Part shown: in pieces, positions 1 through 5,530 of the stretch
Layout of the letters: every line of letters starts with the position of its first letter
Numbering within the stretch: the first letter of the stretch is position 1
Assembly: GCA_040904625.1 (NCBI GenBank)
Contig: JBBDTC010000055.1
Coordinates: 1 to 10,494 of the forward strand
DNA length: 10,494 bases
Direction: 5' to 3'
Source: JACKNG01 sp040904625
GTDB lineage: Bacteria; Pseudomonadota; Gammaproteobacteria; Ga0077536
Program-made: the position numbers and the translations under genes
Notes under the pieces: generated by a model
What the model was told of the DNA's origin: nothing
Databases searched by the model: none
Seen by the model: only the letters and a program-made list of their open reading frames with translations

Positions 1-24
1 GGGGGGCCCGCTTCTCCGCACTTA

Positions 25-182
25 GGGCCTGTTGCAGAACAACTGAACTATTCGGAACGCCGATCCATCCCGTCTGGCGGCGTTGCTCGTTGGTCGTATA
101 GAACCCCGATTCGCCCTCCTCGCGCCTGGCCAGCCGGGGCTCCTCGACGCCTCACATCGCCCAGTTGTTGCGCGGCGGACCC
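25..182. mobile_element. Probable MITE-like non-autonomous element, 158 bp
   Basis: The ends are imperfect terminal inverted repeats. The left end (25-48) begins GGGCCTGTTGCAGAAC; the reverse complement of the right end (182-159) begins GGGTCCGCCGCGCAAC. They agree at 16 of 24 positions, including a perfect 8-bp core AACAACTG (38-45 against 162-169). TTA flanks both ends (22-24 and 183-185) and fits a 3-bp target-site duplication. No transposase is encoded, so movement would need one in trans. TNA-type duplications are known from some IS5-family groups, but the family assignment is inference. The exact ends are uncertain by a base because CTTAGG itself occurs at both edges. Confidence 0.5.
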
Positions 183-190
183 TTAGGCGA

Positions 191-211
191 GAACGGGTTT
201 CGGGGCCGTTC
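191..211. repeat. Short inverted repeat (6-bp stem)
   Basis: GAACGG (191-196) pairs with CCGTTC (206-211) around a 9-nt loop. It lies one base before the much larger inverted repeat at 213-295, so the two hairpins may belong to one repeat unit. No T-run follows, so a terminator is not supported. Confidence 0.4.
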
Positions 212-212
212 G

Positions 213-295
213 GGCCTCTCCTGTGGGGGTCCTTTGGCGGAATGGCTCCCTTCGGTCCGCTTTATTTCCGCCAAAGGACCCCCACAGGAGAGGCC
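213..295. repeat. Perfect 30-bp inverted repeat with 23-nt loop
   Basis: The arm at 213-242 (starting GGCCTCTCCTGTGGGGGT) is the exact reverse complement of the arm at 266-295 (ending CCCACAGGAGAGGCC). All 30 pairs are Watson-Crick and 212/296 could add a G-T wobble. The loop is 243-265. An internal alternative also exists: GCGGA (238-242) can pair with TCCGC (256-260). Neither strand has a T-run after the stem, so it is not a standard intrinsic terminator. It could be a mobile-element remnant, a strong RNA hairpin that shields or stops transcripts, or a species-specific intergenic repeat. The structure is seen directly; its role is unknown. Confidence 0.85.
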
Positions 296-304
296 TATCC
301 GCGC

Positions 305-334
305 TTGAGTAAGTGCCATTGCCCGCAGGATAAT
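305..334 (+). promoter_or_regulatory. Possible secondary promoter upstream of the mra promoter
   Basis: TTGAGT (305-310) and GATAAT (329-334) are separated by 18 nt and match the sigma70 consensus at 4/6 and 5/6 positions. A transcript would start near 341 and read through the AT-rich stretch toward mraZ. This is a consensus match only, in AT-rich DNA where chance matches are common. It is weaker than the promoter at 492-521. Confidence 0.3.
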
Positions 335-404
335 TTTATACGGAGAATCAAATTTAGCTAGCAAAGGTATCATCATGATTTTATTTGATCTTTTCTTTTT
401 GTTA

Positions 405-426
405 AATGTAAGCGCTCGCTAACATT
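405..426. repeat. Dyad symmetry in the AT-rich leader
   Basis: AATGTAAGC (405-413) and GCTAACATT (418-426) form a 9-bp dyad with one A/A mismatch and a 4-base centre. The T-rich stretch lies before it on the + strand, not after, so it is not a + strand terminator. It lies about 66 bp upstream of the -35 hexamer of the mra promoter, a place where an activator or repressor site is possible. No known binding consensus was recognised. Confidence 0.35.
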
Positions 427-491
427 GTGTGGCTGCGACCTAAGTTACTGTAACTAAAGCAAGAATTGCCGAGTTCATCACTGAAAGTTCC

Positions 492-521
492 TTGACAGTT
501 TTCCCGCCTGGTTCCTATAGT
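492..521 (+). promoter_or_regulatory. Main mra (dcw) operon promoter, sigma70 type
   Basis: A perfect -35 hexamer TTGACA (492-497) and a -10 hexamer TATAGT (516-521, 5/6 to consensus) are separated by 18 nt. Transcription should start near 528, giving an mraZ leader of roughly 110 nt. The position just before mraZ and the immediately following GTGG repeats correspond to the Pmra arrangement known from E. coli. No other promoter is evident before or between the genes downstream, so this one probably drives the whole cluster in the window. Confidence 0.8.
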
Positions 522-529
522 TGCACCTT

Positions 530-553
530 GTGGTGAATAGTGGGGAAAAGTGG
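530..553 (+). promoter_or_regulatory. MraZ operator: three GTGG repeats at 10-bp period
   Basis: GTGG occurs at 530-533, 540-543 and 550-553, an exact 10-bp spacing that puts the repeats on one face of the helix. The intervening bases are mostly A/T. MraZ of E. coli is known to bind GTGGG-type direct repeats with short spacers next to its own promoter and to repress the cluster. Here the repeats begin at about the predicted transcription start, a position suited to blocking initiation. The repeats are seen; binding by the MraZ encoded at 641 is inferred from the family. Confidence 0.75.
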
Positions 554-640
554 ATCTGAATCTCCTTGCGCGTCAGGCACGGCGACCTGGCACGTGGGCA
601 CAGGGCCTGGCCGGCGCTGGTTCGGATCTCGCGCACAGTC

Positions 641-1099
641 ATGTTTCGGGGGCTTACGACTGTCAATCTCGATGCCAAGGGTCGCCTGGCCGTCCCCGCG
701 CGTTTTCGTGAGCGGCTTGCCGCGCTCGACAGCAGCGATCTCGTGCTTACACTCAATCCCTGGGACAAATGCCTGTGGCTCTATCCGGTCATGGAATGGG
801 AGCTGATCGAGGAAAAGCTCTCGGGTCTGTCCGATTTCAACCGTGAGACCCGGCGCACCAAGCAGATCATGCGTGGCCACGCCGCCGATGTGTCGTGCGA
901 CGCCCAGGGCCGCATTCTCCTGCCCCCGGAATTGCGCGACATTGCGTCGCTGGAGAAGCAGGTGGCCCTGCTCGGTCAGGGCAACAAGCTCGAAATCTGG
1001 GACGCGGCGCGCTGGCACACCGAGCGCGACGCCTGGCTCGACGATGTCGGCACCGGCAAAGCAGCGTCGTCTTCGGCGCTGGAAACTCTGGCGTTGTGA
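641..1099 (+). CDS. mraZ: Transcriptional regulator MraZ
   Basis: MraZ is an AbrB-fold DNA-binding protein that forms a ring-shaped oligomer and represses the dcw operon through GTGG-type repeats. The product is 152 aa, the same length as the E. coli protein. It begins MFRGLTTVNLDAKGRLAVPA and carries the two DxxxR signatures of the duplicated domain at D11-R15 (DAKGR) and D87-R91 (DAQGR). The ATG at 641 was chosen because MFRG is the family's N-terminus. An in-frame TTG at 566 would add 25 residues with no family resemblance. No good Shine-Dalgarno precedes 641, so translation may be weak or depend on the leader. Its predicted operator lies about 90 bp upstream. The stop is 9 nt before rsmH. 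Confidence 0.95.
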   Translation: MFRGLTTVNLDAKGRLAVPARFRERLAALDSSDLVLTLNPWDKCLWLYPVMEWELIEEKLSGLSDFNRETRRTKQIMRGHAADVSCDAQGRILLPPELRDIASLEKQVALLGQGNKLEIWDAARWHTERDAWLDDVGTGKAASSSALETLAL

Positions 1100-1108
1100 G
1101 TCGGCCCG

Positions 1109-2023
1109 GTGGCGCAACATTTGCCGGTACTGCTCGATGAGGTCGTCGACCTGATGAACGTGCGCGCCGGTGCAACCTACATCGATGCGACCTTCGGCCG
1201 CGGCGGGCACGCCCGTGTGCTGCTCGAGGCCCTTGGTCCCGACGGTCGACTGTACGCCGTCGACCGCGACCCGGAAGCGATCGCCAGCGCGCGCGAACTC
1301 GCCGCCACCGATCCGCGTCTGATCCCTATGCATGCACCGTTTTCCGCACTCGGCAGCACCTTCGCGGACTTGCGCGGGCAAATCAGCGGCATCCTGCTCG
1401 ATCTGGGTATTTCCTCGCCCCAGGTGGACGACGCGCAGCGCGGCTTCAGCTTTCGTCAGGCCGGGCCGCTCGACATGCGCATGGATCCGGGTGCGGGCCG
1501 CAGTGCGGCCGAATGGTTGGCCCAGGCCCCGGAAGCCGAGATCAGCGATGTGCTGTGGCAGTACGGCGAAGAACGCCGCTCGCGCCAGATCGCGCGCCGC
1601 ATCGTCGAGACACGCCAGCGCGAGCCCATCGAAACCACTGTGCAGTTGGCCGAGATCGTGCGCGCTTGCGTGTACCAGCGAGGATCGCGTATCGACCCCG
1701 CAACCCGCACTTTCCAGGCCATACGCATGCGCGTCAACGATGAACTCGGCGAGCTCGAAGAAGCTCTCGCAGCGGCCTTGCAGTTGCTTGCCGTCGGTGG
1801 CCGGCTTCTCGTCATCGCTTTCCACTCGCTCGAAGATCGTCTGGTCAAGCGTCGTTTCCGTGTGCTCGAGCACAGCCGCCGCGAGCAGGCCCGTGAAGGG
1901 CGCGTGCCGGTGCCCACTTTCCACGTCCTTACCAACAAGCCCGTGATGGCGGGGGAGGATGAGAAACGCGCCAATCCCAGAGCCCGCAGCGCCCGCCTGC
2001 GCGCCCTGGAGCGCGTCGCATGA
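1109..2023 (+). CDS. rsmH: 16S rRNA (cytosine(1402)-N(4))-methyltransferase RsmH (MraW)
   Basis: RsmH uses S-adenosylmethionine to methylate N4 of C1402 in the 16S rRNA decoding centre. The protein is 304 aa (E. coli 313). Visible motifs are the SAM-binding DATFGRGGHA (26-35), DRDP (52-55), DLGISSPQVD (98-107), RGFSFRQAGPLDMRMD (111-126), PATRTFQAIRMRVNDEL (about 197-213) and AFHSLEDRLVKRRF (237-250). The start is GTG at 1109, giving the family N-terminus (M)AQHLPVLLDE; a weak GTGAG lies upstream. D196 stands where the family usually has His in HPATRTFQ. The stop overlaps the ftsL start as ATGA, suggesting coupled translation. The gene sits second in the cluster, as in most bacteria. Confidence 0.95.
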   Translation: MAQHLPVLLDEVVDLMNVRAGATYIDATFGRGGHARVLLEALGPDGRLYAVDRDPEAIASARELAATDPRLIPMHAPFSALGSTFADLRGQISGILLDLGISSPQVDDAQRGFSFRQAGPLDMRMDPGAGRSAAEWLAQAPEAEISDVLWQYGEERRSRQIARRIVETRQREPIETTVQLAEIVRACVYQRGSRIDPATRTFQAIRMRVNDELGELEEALAAALQLLAVGGRLLVIAFHSLEDRLVKRRFRVLEHSRREQAREGRVPVPTFHVLTNKPVMAGEDEKRANPRARSARLRALERVA

Positions 2024-2283
2024 AGCTCGTGCTGGTCGCCGTGCTGGTCGGTTTGTGTGCTTTCGCGTCGGCCGTCGAAGTGGTCCTCAACCGCCATGAG
2101 AGCCGCAAACTCTTCGTCGAACTGCAGGCCCTGCGTGACGCACGGCAAGCACTGGATGAGGAGTGGGGCCAGCTGCTCCTCGAACAGGCGACCTGGGCGA
2201 CGCACGTCCGTATCGAAACGGTCGCCCGCGATGCCCTGGATATGGTCACACCTGAATCGAACAAGGTTTTCGAACTACGATGA
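2020..2283 (+). CDS. ftsL: Cell division protein FtsL
   Basis: FtsL is a small bitopic divisome protein that forms a complex with FtsB and FtsQ and activates FtsWI septal synthesis. The 87-aa product has a single hydrophobic segment (about 3-20) right after MK, then a charged periplasmic region (about 24-60) with regularly spaced Leu and Val, consistent with a coiled coil, and the family-like TWATHVRIETVARDALDMVTP near the C-terminus. It is shorter than E. coli FtsL (121 aa) because the N-terminal cytoplasmic tail is almost absent. The hydrophobic segment ends AFASA and could be mistaken for a cleavable signal peptide. GGAG at 2008-2011 is well placed for ATG 2020. The gene overlaps both neighbours by ATGA. 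Confidence 0.9.
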   Translation: MKLVLVAVLVGLCAFASAVEVVLNRHESRKLFVELQALRDARQALDEEWGQLLLEQATWATHVRIETVARDALDMVTPESNKVFELR

Positions 2284-4019
2284 ACGAGCGCACGCGCATC
2301 GCCCGTGAACTCAAATTCCGGCGTCGTCTGGTGGTCACGGTATTCCTCTGCGCCGCGGCCGCGCTGGCCTCGCGCGCGGTCGAACTGCAGTTGTACGAGA
2401 GCGATTTCCTGCAGAGCCACGGCGATGCCCGTTATTTGCGTGTCGAACAGATCCACGCCGATCGCGGCATGGTCCTCGACCGCACCGGCGAGCCGCTGGC
2501 CATCAGCACGCCGACGCAGTCCGCCTGGCTGATGCCATCGGATTTCCTGCAGGAGCGCGAGCGCTGGCCTGAACTCGCCCGCACCCTCGGGATTTCGGTG
2601 GCGCAGCTCGAAACGCTGGTGATACCGCGTCTCGATCGCCAGTTCATCTATCTACGCCGTCACTTGACGCCGGACGAAGGTCAGGCCATTCGCAAACTCG
2701 GTCTTGCGGGTGTCGGTTTGCAGCAGGAATACCGGCGCTATTACCCGGCGGGCGAGGTCACGAGTCACGTCATCGGCTTCACCAACGTCGACGACCGTGG
2801 CCAGGAAGGTGTCGAACTCGCTTACGACGAGCAGCTTCGCGGCGTGGCCGGCCTGCGGCGGGTGATCAAGGATCGCCTCGGTCGCGTCGTCGAGGACGTC
2901 GAGCGTCTGCAACCGATCCGTCCCGGTGAGGACCTCATGCTGAGTATCGACGAGCGCGTGCAGTATGTCGCCTACCGCGCGCTCAAGAATGCCGTCCATA
3001 CCGAGCGTGCACGGGCCGGCTCGATGGTCATCGTGAATCCGACCACGGGCGAGATCCTGGCTCTCGTCAACCAGCCTTCCTACAACCCGAATAATCGGGG
3101 TGAACTCAAAGTCGAGCACTTCCGTAACCGTGCCGTTACCGATGTCTTCGAGCCGGGCTCGACGATGAAGCCGTTCACTGTCGCCATCGCGCTGGAGACC
3201 GGTCGCTATCAGCCTGATACCGTCATCGAGACTACGCCGGGACGGTTTATGGTCGGGCGCAACACGGTGCGCGACATCAAGAACTTCGGCCCGCTGACCG
3301 TGGCCGGCGTGATCGAGAAATCGAGCAATGTCGGGGCCAGTAAAATCGCCTTGTCGCTGGACCGGGAAACGCTGTGGCACGGTCTGCGGCGCTTCGGTTT
3401 CGGTACGGCGACCGATGTCTCGCTGCCGGGCGAAGCCTATGGACGCCTCAACGATCACGTCAATTGGAGCGACATCGAACATGCCACACTGGCCTTCGGC
3501 TATGGCCTGTCGGTGACCGCCGTTCAGCTCACGCGCGCCTACAGCGTATTGGCGAACGATGGGTGGCTGCAGCCGCTCAGTATCGTGCGCCGCGATACGC
3601 CGCCGCCGCGTGAGCGTGTCATCTCCCCGGCCACCGCGCGCGCCGTGCGTGCCATGCTCGAACGTGTCGTCACCGATGGCACGGCGAAGCTCGCCCAGGT
3701 GCCGGGCTACAGCGTGGCCGGTAAGACCGGCACCGTGCACAAGTCAATCGTCTCGGGCTATGCGGACAACCGTTATCTGTCTCTGTTTGCCGGGATGATC
3801 CCGGCCGGCGAGCCGCGTCTGGTGGCCGCGGTCATTCTCGATGAACCCATGGGCAGCGAGCATTTCGGCGGCCGGGTGGCGGCTCCGATCTTCGCCACCG
3901 TGATGCGTGAGGCGACCCGCATCCTGAACATCCCGCCGGACGCGCCCGGCCAGCAGCCGCCCGCACCGGTGTGGCTGGCCACGCGCGCGTCCGCGGCGGC
4001 CGTGGAGGCAAAGCCATGA
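2280..4019 (+). CDS. ftsI: Peptidoglycan D,D-transpeptidase FtsI (PBP3)
   Basis: FtsI is the class B penicillin-binding protein that crosslinks septal peptidoglycan together with FtsW. The 579-aa protein (E. coli 588) has a short basic cytoplasmic tail, one membrane anchor (about 15-34), a dimerisation/pedestal region containing DRGMVLDRTGEPLA (61-74), and a C-terminal transpeptidase domain. Catalytic motifs are S294-T-M-K297 in EPGSTMKPFT, S348-S-N350 in EKSSNVG, and K482-T-G484 in AGKTGTVHK. The C-terminal tail is rich in Pro and Ala. The start overlaps the ftsL stop (ATGA). Only a distant AAGG (2263-2266) is present, so translation probably depends on coupling. All motifs are intact, so it should be active and beta-lactam sensitive. 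Confidence 0.97.
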   Translation: MNERTRIARELKFRRRLVVTVFLCAAAALASRAVELQLYESDFLQSHGDARYLRVEQIHADRGMVLDRTGEPLAISTPTQSAWLMPSDFLQERERWPELARTLGISVAQLETLVIPRLDRQFIYLRRHLTPDEGQAIRKLGLAGVGLQQEYRRYYPAGEVTSHVIGFTNVDDRGQEGVELAYDEQLRGVAGLRRVIKDRLGRVVEDVERLQPIRPGEDLMLSIDERVQYVAYRALKNAVHTERARAGSMVIVNPTTGEILALVNQPSYNPNNRGELKVEHFRNRAVTDVFEPGSTMKPFTVAIALETGRYQPDTVIETTPGRFMVGRNTVRDIKNFGPLTVAGVIEKSSNVGASKIALSLDRETLWHGLRRFGFGTATDVSLPGEAYGRLNDHVNWSDIEHATLAFGYGLSVTAVQLTRAYSVLANDGWLQPLSIVRRDTPPPRERVISPATARAVRAMLERVVTDGTAKLAQVPGYSVAGKTGTVHKSIVSGYADNRYLSLFAGMIPAGEPRLVAAVILDEPMGSEHFGGRVAAPIFATVMREATRILNIPPDAPGQQPPAPVWLATRASAAAVEAKP

Positions 4020-5530
4020 CAGCCGCGCTCGGCACGACCACACTACCGCTGTCGGCGCTGCTCAGCGGTATCGGGCCCGTGCCCGCCGCCGTCGATCGCG
4101 ACGTCCACGACATCACGCTCGACAGTCGTGAGGTGGTACCGGGCAGCTGCTTCATCGCTTTGCGCGGCAGCCGCGAGCATGCCTATTCGAGTTATGCTGC
4201 CGATGCGCGCGCCCGCGGCGCCGCCGCCATCGTCACCGACGACGGCGACGGCGATGCCGCCGCCGTGTCCGACGTACCGGTCGTCCGCGTGCCGGCGCTG
4301 CGCCGGCACCTGGGTGAGATCGCCAACCGCTTCTTCGACACGCCGTCCGCCGCGATGCGGGTCATCGGGATTACCGGCACCAACGGCAAGACCACCGTCG
4401 CCTACCTGACTGCACAGGCCGTCGCTCGCTTCGATGGCGCCTGCGCCTATATCGGGACGTTGGGGGCCGGCCTGCTCGGTGCATTGACGCCCACCCGCAA
4501 TACCACGCCCGATATCATCACTATCAACCGCTGGCTGGCGCGCTTTCGCGCACAGGGCGTCACGACGACGACGCTGGAGGCGTCCTCGCACGCGCTCGAT
4601 CAGGGGCGTCTCGACGGCCTGCGGGTGAAGGCTGCCGCGTTCACCAACCTGGGTCGCGATCACCTCGATTACCATCGCGATCTGGCCCATTACGAAGCGA
4701 GCAAGCGACGCCTGTTCGAGCAGCCCGGTCTGGCCGCGGCGGCGATCAATATCGACGATCCGAGCGGCGCAACACTCGCTGCCGATCTCCAGGCGCGACT
4801 CGAAGTCTGGAGCTGCTCCGCCGCCGCCCCCGCGGCCGCCCGGGTCAGCGCGCGCGCGATCGCGGCGACGCTGCACGGCACCCGCTTCGACATCGGCGTC
4901 GCTGACCGCTGGCACCGTATCGACAGTCGCCTCATCGGTCACTTCAACGTCGACAATCTGTTGCTCACCGCCGCCTTGCTGCTGGCCCTCGATCGCGACA
5001 GCGATCGTGATATGGAGCGCATCGCGGCCTGCCTGTCGGCGCTCGGTCCCGTGCCGGGACGTATGGAAGCCTGCGGCGTGAGCGCAAGCGGTGCCCATGT
5101 ATTGATCGACTTCGCCCACACCCCCGATGGTCTCAGCGCGGCGCTGGCAAGCCTGCGCGATGTCGGCGCCAATCGGATCGGGGTGGTGTTCGGCTGCGGC
5201 GGCGATCGCGATCGCGGCAAGCGCCCGCTGATGGCCGCGGCAGTGGAGCGCTACGCGGACTGGATGATTGTCACCGCCGACAATCCACGCAGCGAGAATC
5301 TGGCCGACATCAACGCGGCCATCAGCGACGGATTTTCCGCCGCCGCCGATTTTCTCATCATCGACGATCGCGCCGAGGCGATCCGCGCCGCAGTGGCGCG
5401 CGCGGGCCGCGACGACATCGTGCTCATCGCTGGCAAAGGCGACGAATCGACCCAGGAAAGCGGCGGCCTGCAGCTGCCGTTCAGCGATCGCGAGCAGGTC
5501 CGTGCCGCGCTGCGCGAGGTGACGGCATGA
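4016..5530 (+). CDS. murE: UDP-N-acetylmuramoyl-L-alanyl-D-glutamate--2,6-diaminopimelate ligase MurE
   Basis: MurE adds meso-diaminopimelate to UDP-MurNAc-L-Ala-D-Glu in the cytoplasm, using ATP. The protein is 504 aa (E. coli 495). Motifs are DSRE in the N-terminal UDP-binding domain (36-39), the P-loop GTNGKTT (121-127), DHLDYH (215-220), the probable carbamylated lysine K230 in HYEASK, CGGDRDRGKRP (394-404), and DNPRSEN (422-428), whose DNPR marks meso-DAP specificity. The late motif usually GKGHE reads GKGDE (473-477), keeping the Glu. ATG 4016 was chosen over an in-frame upstream start at 3971 because GGAGG (4004-4008) is 7 nt before it and it forms ATGA with the ftsI stop. It also overlaps murF by ATGA. 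Confidence 0.96.
   Translation: MTAALGTTTLPLSALLSGIGPVPAAVDRDVHDITLDSREVVPGSCFIALRGSREHAYSSYAADARARGAAAIVTDDGDGDAAAVSDVPVVRVPALRRHLGEIANRFFDTPSAAMRVIGITGTNGKTTVAYLTAQAVARFDGACAYIGTLGAGLLGALTPTRNTTPDIITINRWLARFRAQGVTTTTLEASSHALDQGRLDGLRVKAAAFTNLGRDHLDYHRDLAHYEASKRRLFEQPGLAAAAINIDDPSGATLAADLQARLEVWSCSAAAPAAARVSARAIAATLHGTRFDIGVADRWHRIDSRLIGHFNVDNLLLTAALLLALDRDSDRDMERIAACLSALGPVPGRMEACGVSASGAHVLIDFAHTPDGLSAALASLRDVGANRIGVVFGCGGDRDRGKRPLMAAAVERYADWMIVTADNPRSENLADINAAISDGFSAAADFLIIDDRAEAIRAAVARAGRDDIVLIAGKGDESTQESGGLQLPFSDREQVRAALREVTA

Larger units (their letters stand above)
1..490. other. Gene-free upstream region with repeats and an AT-rich segment
   Basis: No reading frame here looks like a real protein: the two longest candidates (83-361 + and 152-376 -) run across palindromic repeats, and I recognise nothing in either translation. 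The region divides into a MITE-like element (25-182), a short hairpin (191-211), a perfect 30-bp inverted repeat (213-295) and an AT-rich stretch (about 330-480) that contrasts strongly with the GC-rich genes downstream. The mraZ promoter begins at 492. The function of most of this region is unknown. Confidence 0.7.

Noticed and set aside
213..300. Rho-independent terminator
   Set aside because: The stem is strong, but no T-run follows on either strand and the stem and loop are much longer than usual. It is kept as an unexplained inverted repeat.
83..361. Small + strand frame (92 codons) before mraZ
   Set aside because: It runs through the MITE-like element and both arms of the perfect inverted repeat. 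It shows no family resemblance or ribosome-binding site.
594..598. Fourth MraZ box (GTGGG)
   Set aside because: It matches the box sequence but is 44 bp from the last repeat and out of the 10-bp phase. A chance match is likely in GC-rich DNA.
566..640. N-terminal extension of MraZ from TTG 566
   Set aside because: The extra 25 residues do not resemble MraZ, no Shine-Dalgarno is present, and the conserved MFRG start is at 641.
3971..4015. Earlier in-frame start for murE
   Set aside because: It would overlap ftsI by 49 nt and add residues without family similarity, whereas ATG 4016 has a well-spaced GGAGG.
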